Assembly (NCBI GenBank): GCA_030141605.1
Contig: JAQGDQ010000282.1
Coordinates: 238,274 to 302,273, forward strand
Origin: Tubiluchus corallicola
Taxonomy: Eukaryota; Priapulida; Priapulimorpha; Priapulimorphida; Tubiluchidae
Direction: 5' to 3'
DNA: 64,000 nt
This document shows positions 49,040 through 61,900 of this stretch, piece after piece. The notes beneath the pieces are model-generated. The model was given only the letters and a program-made list of their open reading frames with translations. It did not search any database and was not told where the DNA came from. Both the position numbers and the translations under genes were made by a program. The number at the start of each line of letters is the position of its first letter. Positions within the stretch are counted from its first letter, which is position 1.

Positions 49040-51000
49040 TTTACAATTATTATTATTAGTCTAGTCCCATTTTCAGAAAAGTGGAACCATGGAGGACTTT
49101 TTTCCTAAATGTGGGGATATAGCCAGTGTGATCAACCTGACTATGCTGAATCCGAAAAACACTGTTGCCCGCTTGAAAAATTAGCAGAAAGTGGTTAAAA
49201 ACGCAAAAAATGTGATATCTTCGCACAAACGACGCAAATTAAGAGAAATTTTCAGAAAATTAACGCGAAGAAGCCAATCTGACATCTATCCAGGGTAACT
49301 GGACCTGAGAAACCCATTTCTGTCATTTCCACTTCAAAAATGACTACCGTTTTCAAAATGGCTGCTACGCGATAACGAAATAATGCCGATCATGCAGTTA
49401 CTTTAAACGTCTAGTCGCAAGATTCATTATACAAACAAAAACAATCAAACAATGTTGAAACCAATCAAGGTGATTAATTTTGGATAAGAGCTCAATCGAA
49501 AATCATCCAATATGGCTGCTGCTTCCAAAATGGTTGACAAAACCTGTAAGTGCTGGTTTTGAAAGCCATATCTAAACTGTTGGCACAGTTAATATGAAAT
49601 CTTGGTGCCAAAATATGGGTTAGGTTTTCAATTTCAAGGAATTAATTTCTAATGCCCATAAACATCTATGACATCACCTCAGTTAGAATTTCAAGATGGC
49701 AGTCGAAATACTTGTAGCTGTTTGTGTAATACAATAACTATATTATTAGACTAAAGGTAAATAGGACGATGATATTAGTATCTACATGTAGCCTTTAAAG
49801 GTCAAAGATTTAGGGTAGTACCAATATGACCAACATTTTCAAAATGGCCGAAAAAGTAGCTGTTGCTAGCTTGTCAAACCATACTTATGCCATATAAAAA
49901 TGTGAATGCCATTGAATGTGAACAATCAAAATGTGAACAATAAGCTCTGTAAGCAATCCACGCTAATACTGTTTGCAACCAGACTTCAGTTTTTGCAGAA
50001 AGAGAAGAAATGGCCCACACAACAGAAGCATTTGTATCTTTATGAAACACGAGAGCAGAACTATAGTCTGAACTCATGCTTGTGTTGGAACGGTTTGTTG
50101 TACTCCTGTTGGAGAAAGCTGGTATATTGACATCAGTTTGCAAACCATGTAAAGGCTTATTCGCTAGAAACGAAAGGTTTTTGGTGACAGTTCCTCCAAC
50201 GTATACCACACTGTTGGGGCAACAGAGGAGTGGTATATCAGGCAGTACTGTTGGTCCAGGCATTGATCACTGTCCTAACACCAGACGTGGACTCCTTGAC
50301 CTTGAAAAACTATATTTACCCACCAAAATCATATTTATCTGCTCTGACAACTGTGATGTCGCGTTTATCAAATGCTAGAGATATTGTTGTCCATCTTGAA
50401 AGCGGCGGCCTCATTGGACACTAATCTATAGCTTTTACTTTTAAAGCCCTATGTCTAGATACTAAAATTATCATATAATCTGCCTTAGAACCTGCAATAT
50501 AGCTAATATATTGCACTAGCTACCGCAGCCACCTAGAAATGGACCTGGATCCCAAAATAATAGTCTCTTGCAAAACTGCGAAAAAACTTGCTCATGTCGT
50601 CTAAAAGTTACAATACTTTGCATAAACCTAAAACCCACCAAAGTGAATAATTTTGGGCATGAGGCCAAACGAAAATCATCCAATATTGCCGCCATTTCAA
50701 AATGGCCTAGAAGATGGAAGGTTGTTTCTAGTTTTTAGTGTTTTAAGCGTTATTTAGGGGTTGCTTGACCCTCAGAATCTATATTTACAGAACAAAATCA
50801 TCATAATATTTGTTCTAATAGCTAAGATAGAACCTTCATATGCTAGCGAGCCATCTTATTTGTCATCTTGAAAATGGCGCCCGTATTTTAGGTTTTTTAT
50901 TCAAAATTAATTACCTTGGTGGGTTCTACCATTGTGCTACATTTCATAATTTTTAGACGAAATGAGCAATTTTTCACGATTCTGGTAGACTACACGTCGG
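49040..51000. repeat. About 2 kb of repeated modules in direct and inverted orientation
   Basis: A module with CCAAAGTGAATAATTTTGG, then CGAAAATCATCCAATATGGC, then CCATTTCAAAATGG occurs at about 49450-49545 and 50625-50715. Its start occurs inverted at about 50905-50940. A neighbouring block GCTCATGTCGTCTAAAAGTT (about 50590) is inverted at about 50945-50975. Further AAAATGGC remnants dot the interval. This looks like one or more decayed transposons; terminal repeats were not defined. Two overlapping open frames inside (minus 49874-50263 and plus 50076-50378) are not recognised. Confidence 0.55.
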
Positions 51001-51418
51001 AACCCGCCGGCCAGTTTCGTTTTTGCTTATTTCTTATTATTAGTTATTAATCTAGCATTATTTAGATTCAACAAGATCGAATTAATAAAAATGACTTGTT
51101 TTCTTTTTTTTTTAATAAATCTTTAGGTGAAACAGGTAATATAATTGATCGGCATAATTTCTTTTTCTGTGGCGACCAATTTTGTAACACAAGTAACTGA
51201 AATAGATTGCAAAGACCTGGAAAAGATATCATCATCGCTTCATAATATTAATTTTCTGGGAATTTCTCGCAAAAATTGTGCACACAATGTAAATTGTCGT
51301 GTTTTTTGCGTTAATTTTTCAAGTCGGCAACAGCTTTTGTCGTACTCAGCATAGTGAAATTAATAAAACTGGCTGTGTTGTCGAATAGGAATTGAAGACC
51401 TTCAGGTTGTCCATTCTC

Positions 51419-51425
51419 GAGAGAA

Positions 51426-51477
<52 letters not shown>
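51419..51477. repeat. (GA)n microsatellite
   Basis: About 58 bp of GA with one AA interruption. Confidence 0.97.
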
Positions 51478-51481
<4 letters not shown>

Positions 51482-51994
51482 GCAGAAGAGGAGACAGAAA
51501 AAAATTGAAAAAATGTGCTATTTTGTTATGTTTGTCTGCCATATACGTTTGCAATTTTGTGCATGCGTGTCCTTATGCACATTTACAGTTTCCCGCATGC
51601 GTGATCATCGTATCACTAGTTATTAACAACGAAGCGATTAGCAATTTGTCTGGAATACAATTATTTACCATTGATCAGCGGATTTGTTAAAGCTGCCGTA
51701 GTTCCCACTTGACCCACTTGGTCATTATTGTTGAGAGGCTTCTCATGCATTCCATGATGAATGGCTTTCGTAGCTTCAAAACACAGTCAATAATCGATCA
51801 CGATTCATGAGAGACCAGAGCAGCGTAACCCTTTTTCCAAATTGGTGTCTCGTATTTGCAAAGAAATTCATTTTGAGGCAGCTTTGTTTTATCGAGTAAG
51901 CTAAACAAAACAGTTTGTGGAAGTCTCAGACAGAGCTTCTGCGGTTTAGATTACCAATACAACAGTTTACAGCTTCAATTTTTTTGCATTTTTT

Positions 51995-52345
51995 AAGTAC
52001 AAACTAGATTAGATTAGATTAGTTTATTTGTCTGATTGGTATGTATATATACTATTTAATTACACACAATTCATTATAATTGTAATGAGACGGAGTGGCG
52101 AAACGAATTTAAGTTCATGATTTAGTACAGACACTGTGAATTATAATTCATCAGAATAACGGAACCACCGGACTATTATCTTTTGAATACCTTTGCCCTA
52201 AAAGTGCCGTTACTGAAAAAGTTCTTCACTGCCATGCCTTCCATATAGCCATGGCGTTCCTTTGATACTCTACGTAATTCGTTACGTGTTATGTCAAGTC
52301 TCTTAGTACGCAACGTTGTTCCTTCGAAACACTATGATGTTTTTA
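51995..52345 (-). mobile_element. Possible 3' end of a decayed LINE with (AATCT)n tail
   Basis: On the minus strand a short open segment (about 52344-52180: TKRLDITRNELRRVSKERHG, then YMEGMAVKNFF) is followed by untranslated sequence. An AATAAA comes next, then an ACTAATCTAATCTAATC tail (about 52005-52022). A short tandem tail after AATAAA is typical of LINE 3' ends. The protein segment itself is not recognised. Confidence 0.4.
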
Positions 52346-54127
52346 CAACATACTGTTGAACAACAGTTTTTTCTATGTCTAAATATAATGCTGTTGCTCC
52401 AGTAAGATAATAACCCTACTATGTTTCTGCTATTCATCGGTAGTAGAGCAGACCATACTTTCAAAACTTATTACTAGTGCCAAGAATGGCTTTTCACAAG
52501 AAGCTTGCATGCCATTGCAGTGCTAGAATGCCTGCTTTACGCGAGGACGCTTCACCACTTTTATGTTTGTTTTGCTAGTAGTCTGGACATTGAATTGAGA
52601 TGAGAAAAGTTTCTTTTAGGTTTTGCATGTGACCTACACTACTGCTATTTATTATTGTCAAATATAGTGCCAATTTTGTGGATGTGTGCTTATCTAGCGT
52701 ATCAGCTATAGACTGCAGAGTGCCCTTTTCACTAACAATACTCCTTACATTTTGGTCGGCGATGCGAAATTAGTGTTGCTGCGTTGTAAACTTCGTCTAG
52801 ACTAGCAGTAAGCAAAATAGCGGCAATTGTCAGAGATTACCACGTCACAACACCATAACTGCAACGATACCCATTACGAGGGTTTTTAGATATGTGAGAA
52901 AAATTATATATGAGAGATAATTAGTAATATCAAAATCACTTTTTGGGTGAAAAAAGGCATATTCTTTCGTATGGTATAACTCAACAACGAAGATAAATTA
53001 GAAGAAATTTAATTTCTCGACAGAAACCACCGCTCCTATCAACCATCACACATCTAATACATTATTCCCCAAGACAAAACCACGTGTTTACGAGCACTGC
53101 AGACTACTAACAACACTGGCGACCCCAGAGATTTTCGAAACATTTCTTTCCTCTCAAAAACATTGCCAGATTAGGATTTTTATAACAACACTTGCAAACT
53201 GTGCAGTTTGAAATCTTTAGGTTCTATTTTAAAGTATTACCTTACTGCTCATACAGTGTGCGAATACTCTCAAAAGATATAAATGAAATTCATAAAGCAT
53301 CATATTTTTCCTTGAGCAAAAGTCATTACTCATTTCCATTTTGTAAGTCGTGAATTTTTCACATCAATTTGAGATAACATCAAGATCAGCGCTATATGCG
53401 TGCTAAATTGCTCATTTTTGCCAGATAAAAACATCTCGTGAAATATGCTGTTACTGTTAGGCATGGAGGCAGGGATGACATTGAAACAGGACGGCGGGAA
53501 TGAAAAATTGTGTGTCTGCCCCGACTGATAAGTGTTTAGCTATATCATATTTCATCCCGCTCCCAATTTGATAATGGGACACTATGAAAATTGATAGCTA
53601 CAAAACACAATTTCCATAAAATGAATGAAATACGCTGAGTACTGAGGGATTTGAAAACAATCAGTATGCGCGGCGGGCAGAATAACTGGCCAGACTGACG
53701 CAAAACTCTTGTTTGCTCTTTTCTAGGGGATTAGCGACAATTGAATCGCAACGCTGTCTAGTAACCACGGTTCTCAGTTATTTCTGTCCAATATGTTGTG
53801 ATTGTAGAACATTCGTTATGTACATGAATGGCTAACTAACAATAAGAGGTAGATCATTAATGTAGATAAGAAAAGCAGTGGCCTTTTGATCTTTGTGGTA
53901 CCCCGCAGTTTATATACTGCCGCATACTGCACTCCATGTATACGATGATTAACTTCACGCGTCAACTTTTGACGAATGCGTTTTGACCCCTCCGATTCAC
54001 CAAACAAAACAATCCTGGATGCAAATACAAAAATCATTTCCATGTTATAATTGTTGCAAGCTGAAATTTAGTATTCAGTGAAAGGGCCTACTTAAGAATG
54101 ATTGTGGCAGGAATAGCAAGGCTAATC
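52346..54127. other. Intergenic, no supported gene
   Basis: Part may be decayed LINE body continuing from 52345; no long frame survives. Confidence 0.4.
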
Positions 54128-54135
54128 ACCTAAGA

Positions 54136-54512
54136 CAGTAATTCCCAACCTTTTGTTGACGGTGACTCCTTTCCGGGACCGTGCACCATATCGCGACCCC
54201 ATAATCACATGTTACACTATTAAACATCATTATCGTTTGCATTTATTAATTTTAACTTACTATTCAGCAAATTGTTGAACAATGAGTGATCGTTTCATTA
54301 ATTAATTAATGTGATGCTTGCACTGCACTGATATACCGCATTTAGAGCGGAGAAACCTGTTTTCACTTTTAAGAACAAAATGACATGAGAGACTGAGGAA
54401 ACAAGACCTACTTACATGCTTTTCATGAAAACAGCATTTTTTAAAACTAGTTTGTGCACTAACCCGCGACCCCACAAAAAGTTCTTCGCGACCCCGAAGT
54501 TGGGAACCCATG
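54136..54512. mobile_element. Second hAT-like non-autonomous element, 377 bp
   Basis: Ends CAGTAATTCCCAACCTT and AGTTGGGAACCCATG are imperfect inverted repeats. Subterminal CGCGACCCC motifs appear on both sides (near 54193 and 54465). Flanks ACCTAAGA (54128-54135) and AACTAAGA (54513-54520) are an 8-bp duplication with one mismatch. Confidence 0.88.
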
Positions 54513-54520
54513 AACTAAGA

Positions 54521-57500
54521 TGAGACACGAGACTGTAAGTGGTATGACAGCCACATACGCTGTGATTGTATTCTCTTTACCAGTTAAACAGCCAGCAATG
54601 TGGATTGGTGAGTGAAACCACTCTGTAGGAGTATTGAACTTGGTGTCATCTATTCATTCACTGGTTGTCTCGGCGATTCGGTCACCAAGCATACACCAAT
54701 ACACCATGAACAAACGTCTATTCTTTTTGGCCTAAATCGGACGTCCATGTTAGGTAGAAGTAGTACAAGAAAAATTCTAATTTCAACCTTTAAACATATC
54801 ATGATCTAAAGTGTGGATTTGTCCATTTGGAGGCGCGTTAAAAGACTATAATTAAGCTACAAATTCAGCCTCAAAAAGCCAGGATGACAGCAGTCAGCTG
54901 ATTTGCTGCAGTCACATACACCAAAGCTTCTCACTCACAATAGACAAACGACTTTTGGCTACTGGCTTCTGGCAAACGTTAGATCGCCTGTCTGGAAAAC
55001 ATTTTAAGAAGCCCTTTTTAAAATTATACGAAGGAATGTGTTAATCAATAAGAAAAGCAAACTACGCGCGTTGCATGAGAATTTTGCTAAAATTCGTGCA
55101 TGGAAAGTCGCCTATGTTTACTTAAGCACCACGTGGTTTGCTCTAGGCACAAAAAGTAGGTGTTGAAGACGCTAATGAAATCCGGCCAACGGACGCTTAG
55201 TTATGAGTTCTTATGATTTCGTTTAGATAAGGAATGCCAAAGACTGATTTAATTTTTATTACCTATAAAGAAAATATTATTAAAAACACTAATAAACAAT
55301 ACATAAAAACACGCACCAGATGTAGATTTTATATTTAAAACGTAATATTTCGACTCCCATAACAGGAGTCGGATGTTGATGAAAAGACCTCAAAAAATCT
55401 TCTTAATGATCACTCCCGAAATGGCAGTTGAAATGTCATGGTTTTAAATCTACAGCCCTTGTGCCGTTTATATGAATAGTTTATAATTGGAATTAAGGAT
55501 TTTATAGTAGTTTCTTCAGCTTCAATACTTCAACATAAATTTATTTTTTCTAAGTACCGTAGTATGATGCCATGACTCACGATATCATTCTAGCCATTAT
55601 ACAAAACGCCCGCACAGGTGCACACAAACTGGTACATTCAAGTGTTCAATTTTTTTTATTTCTTTTACTACTTATTTGATTTGTTTGTTAGTTTATACAC
55701 ATCTTTCAGTACCAGCATGTTTGCTTGTATTTTGATGTACTATTTTATTATATGGCATACCCGTGTACTGAAAAATAAAAATCTGACTTTTTAATCTATT
55801 TTTTTCACGATTATTCGGCGTATTCAAAGCTAGGTGTCCTAGGAGCTAGGTATCATAGACGTTTTAGGCGGACTATATTTTATGTTTGATAAAACAAGTT
55901 CTAAATTTCAAGCTAAGTGTACGTAGAGCGATCTATGAGCTATGCAGCTTTAAAGTGTGTTGCAAAATGTTTCAATGTGTGCCATTACTAGTGCAGTTCC
56001 CACAAAAGAGATGGCACGTATGATGTATTTAGCTATGTCAAGCAATCCCGCTTAGATAAATACAACCGATGAACCACTTGGATGCGATTTTTTCTATTCA
56101 GTTAAGTCAGCTACAGTAAAATGCAAGACATCTCACGAAAATTTTCTAAAACAAGGATTGAAAAAAGAGGTCATTATCGCAAAGACAAAGACGGAAAACA
56201 ATTAAGCTGCCATCAGCGCCGCCCAGCAGCTGCAAATGACATTACAAAGAGGATTAGAACAGCACGACAAAATGAATTTGCTCAAATCGGCGGTAATTCC
56301 AACGAGAATTAAATTAGTTTACCACGAGACTGAAAATCTATCATGCAATACCTGGACATCACTGCCGTCACAGCTGTATCTGGTGTTATTATTATTGTAA
56401 CCTACTCACACTGAAAGCGTCTAATTCAGGCATTTTGCCTCAAAAAACATTCGTGTGTTAGCCGATTAACGAGCCTAAAGAGGACTGTAGTACAGTAGGC
56501 AGTTTTGAAATTTTGAATTTGCTTAGGCTTAGAAATCCAACAGGTAGAACTAATACGCTTTTTCATACATGGGCTATCATTCAATCGATTTTTTGCTAAT
56601 CGAACGATCGAGAACTATCTTAGCCTCTGTCAATTTATAAATTCATCACGTTCGATCGATCTCACAATCGGGTCTTAAAGGAGAGCAGTCCGTGGTGCTA
56701 TGATATATTGACAGTTGTTATTGCTAGCTGCCGGCTGAGCATGAAGTATCAGTTGGTTTCAGTTGCCCAGAACGTTTGTATCGATGATAACTATACCCCT
56801 GACGTAGATCAATAGCTTAAGTGAAATAGATTTGTAATTTATAGCTTGTCTCTAGAGCGTAAAACTGGGTGATAAAAATTTGCGTATATTTACGAGTGAA
56901 GGTAGGCTCGTTTTATGGTCAACAAAAGCTTCAGAGCGGCTGAAATTTTTGCAGGTGGTTCGTGAATTGATCACTATGAGCAAATAAGTAGTCCTAGCTA
57001 AACGAATGAGGAATAAATGTCAGTTAATAATAAAGACTTACCGATTTTTCGCCGGCTTACAGGAATTGCGTTTAGGACATCACGAATTTTATAAACCTAA
57101 TACATGTTGAATGGCTACAAACTATAACGAGATAGCAAATACACGTGCCCTGTAAAATTCACTGTAAAGTTTTGCACATTCATTTTTCAGTTCGAACTGG
57201 ACGCAGTCTTGAACAGTGTCGTTATACTAACATTGCAGTGAGGCGCATACAGTTTTACTGCAATGAGTAAATAATTAGTGAGTATATATGTATATATAGA
57301 TATGTATTCTCGAAATATAGATATAGATTCTGCCATTAAATACAAATAGCATCCAAATTTACATCTAAATTTATATTACTTTTAGCGTATGCATTTAAAA
57401 AGATGTAAATATTTTTCAATACTGTTCTAGCAAGGACGGAATTATATGTTTTTCGCATTTTTTTCTTGCTCTAGAGTCTAGACTCTACAAGTGCACGATC

Positions 57501-58121
57501 CATGCGCAGCCTGGTGGCAGAAAACGCTTGGACAAAAGTATGAAAAGTCCATTTTCCGGCTTGTATGCTCAAAATGCTCATACAGTTATTCCGCAAGATT
57601 TGCTTAGTACGAGTTGAGCATTTTTAGAGACCGTTGAGCATACCGCCAAGCGTGAAATCATTGATAAATTATGCGCCTGAATTCATTCTCTAGTCGATAA
57701 CTCTGAGCATAAAAATTTCACGAATGTATTTGCGCTTTATAAATAATAACTGTACAGTAGTAGCGAAGTTAAGTTGCTCTGTTAGCCTGCAAATCGGGTT
57801 TCTGATGTACCTGACTTTGTTTTGATGTATAAAGAGCTTTACTTTATCGTATAATTCTAATTAAATCAAACGCGTGCTACATGGCTGAAAGTTGTAGCTG
57901 CAGTGCAGTTAAATGACTCGCATAAATGCTAGTTTCCGTTTAACCAAATCAATGTACGCACGATAAAAACTAACGGAGTTTAAAGGGAAACAAATATTGA
58001 AAAAGAACGTAATTGTTTTTAAGAGTGATTTACTGAAAAGAATTATTACCACGGAAGTTAAATTTCACGTTCGCCCCGTGTTCAATGCATTTCGCCAACG
58101 CGTGCATAATTCAACGGTTAA
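54521..58121. other. Intergenic, no supported gene
   Basis: AT-rich. A basic 63-codon ATG frame at 56121-56312 is the only mildly coding-like stretch. No repeat array or RNA gene was recognised. Confidence 0.4.
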
Positions 58122-59300
58122 TAATTCAATTCAGTTCAATTAAAATTTTTATTCCGGTAACTAAGAGCATATAAAATACAAATACAGTACTAAAATGAGA
58201 TAAAAATTAATGAAATAAAATACGATATTTAAATGTAAACATAGGGTTAGTAAATTAACAACTAAGTAAATTTTAGAAGCTAATTATGTAATATTTTATT
58301 CCATTACAAAAAACAAAGGCTGACAAGTCCATGTGAGTTCTCAAAGGCAGTTATAATACCATTGCTAGTGTGCAGTAATAATTTGTTGCGAATGTGACTA
58401 AAATGGGATAGAGATAGGTCTGCACACATACCAGATGCACTGCAATCGTACCTTAACCAAAACAGTTTTCTGACAACAATGTTGTATGCAATACGCAGTA
58501 TACATATCACACCATTACTATAATTAGTCCACAAAGACATACAGTAAATGTTACATTGGTAGAGATAGGTTTGCACACATACCAGATGCACTGCAATCGT
58601 ACTTCAACCGAAACAGTTTTCCGACACCAATGTTGTATGCAATTCGCAGTATATATATCACACCATTACTATAATTAGTCCACAAAGACATACAGTAAAT
58701 GTTGCAGCAGTAACTCTTAAACAGTGTGATTTTAATATCGTCTGACCATAAAGAAATTTTTTTATTAAAGAGTTAATTCGTATATAAAAAAGACTAGTCT
58801 GGTTTAGAATAGCACAGTTGTCGCTTAGATTAGTGCATATTATATGACCAAGATATTTCTCCTGAATACTTTCAGACAATGGAGCATTGTCAAGGAACAC
58901 TTTACCACGTATAACGTGTTTCAAACGTGGCAAGAAATTTAGACATTTGCTTTTAGTCAAATTAAAATCAATTTTATTAAGATTAGCAAAGCGAGTGCAA
59001 GCATTCAGAAGACCTTGAAATACAGGAATAGAAGTTGCAAATAAAACAGTGTCATCAGCATAAATTATGTGATTATTGATATTCCCTGCAAGATGACATC
59101 CCTTCATACAATATCACATAGCTCGTGAATGTAAACATTGAACAATAAAAGCGAGAGAAACCCCCCCCCACCTTGGCGGGCACCATTTGTAGTACGGAAG
59201 CCGTTCGAGTACGCATTGACCCCATTTTACTTATAGTAGTTGTTTGTCCAACCAGGTGGCTAAGAAATTTATTATATTGCTGTACCTATACCTATACCCA
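58122..59300 (-). mobile_element. Truncated LINE (non-LTR retrotransposon) with reverse-transcriptase remnant
   Basis: The minus strand encodes SNGFRTTNGARQGG (about 59215-59165), a frameshift in a C/G homopolymer (59161-59169), LLLFNVYIHELCDIV, another frameshift, and then the frame 59107-58658. That frame holds IIYADDTVLFA (catalytic YADD at about 59062-59051) and KSKCLNF. These are the palm and following motifs of a LINE reverse transcriptase. The C-terminal region (LWTNYSNGVICILRIAYN) follows to about 58300. The 3' end near 58122-58150 carries an AATAAA and a GAACTGAATTGAATT tail. At least two frameshifts and 5' truncation make it inactive. Confidence 0.85.
58411..58704 (-). repeat. Tandem duplication of about 151 bp inside the LINE
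   Basis: GAGATAGGTCTGCACACATA (58411) and GAGATAGGTTTGCACACATA (58562) begin two copies that run in parallel to the ACATACAGTAAATGTT block. The copies differ at several positions, so the duplication is not recent. Confidence 0.9.
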
Positions 59301-61480
59301 TACCTTTACCAGTTATAGTTATGAGGGAAAAGTTTGGTTTGTTATTATTATTATTATCATCAGTGCTAGCAATAACATGGTCATCACCACCGTCGTGGTT
59401 CTCAACGCCATCGCAATTATGATCACCATTACCGAGTCTTATATTGTATCATTATAACCAACCCTTTTTTGCACTAATATTGCGCCTGATAATACCGGCT
59501 TCGATGCGATTTTTGCTTCACCTTACTGGATTGTAATTTTTAAAGAATTAAAATTTTTGTATTTTGTATCTGTCACGATGAAAGTGTATTTGGTGGCAGT
59601 ATTATGTCATAGTTACTGTGAGGCCAACAGCTAAAGCTTATTTAGTGTTCTGAATTCGGAGTTATTGCTGTTTAAAAGTACAGGGTTTCAAAAGAAAAGC
59701 AGTTTCAAGAGTGCATTCAAAATGAGACCAAAACCATATCACTACTACACCATTACAAATGCAGTAAGTCCAACAAGTCTAACAAGTGTAATCACGTTTT
59801 AATTTTGTTAGCATATAACTATAATATTGTTATATAATCGTTAATTTTGATGTTGTCAGAATGAAGAATTCCATGTTTATTTTGTAACACTGTTTCACTC
59901 TGAAATTGGTTCCACAGCACTGTTTCTTTTGGAATATGTGCAGATTTAACACAAACTCTGCTTGCATTTACAAAAACTAGCACAAATAACAAATTTGTCT
60001 TCAAGACTTTCCCAGGAGCAATTCAAGACGCCCTGTGGAGCGCTGCGTCTGCGCGCCATATTTCATAGAATTTTCCATTCACAGAAGAAGGAATATATAT
60101 GCAAACAAAGATGCATTGAAAAAATTACCCCCTCGGTCGGAAGCCAAGTAAAAATGTTGCGGCATGTTTCTGCAATAAAAACACGTATTTTGCAAACGCA
60201 GCACGCTGGAATCTAATGAACCCAGCCAGCTGCACTTGACGTAGCGAAATTAAACGCTGCTGCAATGTTTAACATTGGCATTTGATTTATCCAATTAGGC
60301 TCTGTAAGTCGAGACACGTGTAAATAAACATGGCTGCATAACTAATATTAATAACCCGAGTTAATGGTTTTATAATTGGAGATTAATAAACGTTGAATAT
60401 CAAAGGACGGAATGTTTTTGTGTTTGGTTTTGATAATGCTGAGGAGTTGCTATTACTCGGACATGTCCAAGTTTTTGTACGTTCTTCGAAAGGAGGTTTT
60501 TCGTTGTTATTGTTCCATTGTTCCAGTTTTATTGTTCAGAAGACAATCTTAGCCTACTTTTATTACGTTTATCATCTAAACAACAGATTAATAAAAAAAA
60601 TTAAACATACTTTGAGAGAAAATTTGCTCTTACATCTGAGTTATAAGCTTAAGTAATAGTAGATTAATTGACCATATATATTAGCGGGTAACAACCAGAA
60701 AAACAACAAAAATAACAAATAAGAAATATCAACAAAACTTAGAGAAACAAGAAATTCTTAATTGTCACATAAACATATCTACGCATTATTTAATTCGTGT
60801 GCATTGGAAACAGTTTTCGGAATCTTGCCGAATGCTACAGTAAGCAACCCTTCAGCGCTCAACCCTTTCAGTGCCGCAATATGAATAATTTATATGTTAA
60901 TCCGGTGCTCACTATGCATTGTATGTTTTACTAAGCACTTCTAGAACATAAATGTTTATGACTTTCTACAATTAAACGAAAACCAGAAATGAAATCCCAT
61001 TTAAGCTAGAGTTTTGTTCCCATATATGTTTATCAAGCGGTCCGCATCTAATGAAAACACAATAAAGTCGATTTTAAATTAACTTGGTATTGATTACGTA
61101 ATGTTTGATTTCAATAGTTGCTATAGTGACAGCGAGTAATTTAAACGCAATGATGTGATATAGAATTGGTCACTTCTGTTAACCAGTTTGTCTGTTTTTC
61201 ACAAGGAACTGACACACGTTACGCTCGAGTAGGCGCAACTTCAAGGCCAATTAAAATGTTTATATGTACGATTTTAGTCCACGAATGGAAGCCTTACTTT
61301 ATGTTTAAATTTTTATGTCTAAATGTTTCACAAAATATCAACAAAGATAGTGAATTAGAAATTGCTTATTTTTAGAAATGGCAAATGGAGTTGGTCATTA
61401 GGTAAACATGACACACGTTTGATTTTGCCAGAGTGTATCAGTGTCCTAAATAAGATAAAACTGTCAGTGTCTATTGTCGT
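59301..61480. other. Intergenic, no supported gene
   Basis: AT-rich, no coding signal recognised. Confidence 0.45.
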
Positions 61481-61489
61481 CATTTGTTC

Positions 61490-61900
61490 ATTTCTTTACT
61501 GATATGGGTATTCTTATCATCGTCGTTGTCATCATTGTCATCACTCGTTTTGTTGTCGTTGCCCTTGTCGAGATCGCTGTCACCAATTATTATAATCGTG
61601 TTGATGTCATCAATGTCATTATCATTCCCAATCATGCTTATCATGCAATCATACCTGATAGTTTCAACATTACCATTACTGCTATCGTTGCATCTGTTAT
61701 TACCACTGCTATAGCCATTGTCATAATTGTTATTGTAATTGTCACCTTTGTCATTGTTGTTCTCATTGTAATCGTCATCGTTCATCATCATTCTTAAGAT
61801 ATCCTTATCCTTATCGTCGTCGTCATCATGGTAATCAGCATCGGCATTATTATCGCTCTCCTCCTCCTCCTCCTTCTCCCCATTTTCTTCTTCTTCTCAC
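61490..61900. repeat. Degenerate ATC/ATT trinucleotide-rich tract
   Basis: Imperfect ATC, ATT and GTC trinucleotides over about 400 bp, followed by a CTCCTCCTCCTCCTTCTCC patch. Overlapping Ile/Val-rich (+) and Asn/Asp-rich (-) frames are by-products of this composition. Confidence 0.8.

Noticed and set aside
51505-51690. Signal-peptide-like short frame (KKCAILLCLSAIYVC)
   Set aside because: No ATG at its start and no continuation; follows a GA microsatellite.
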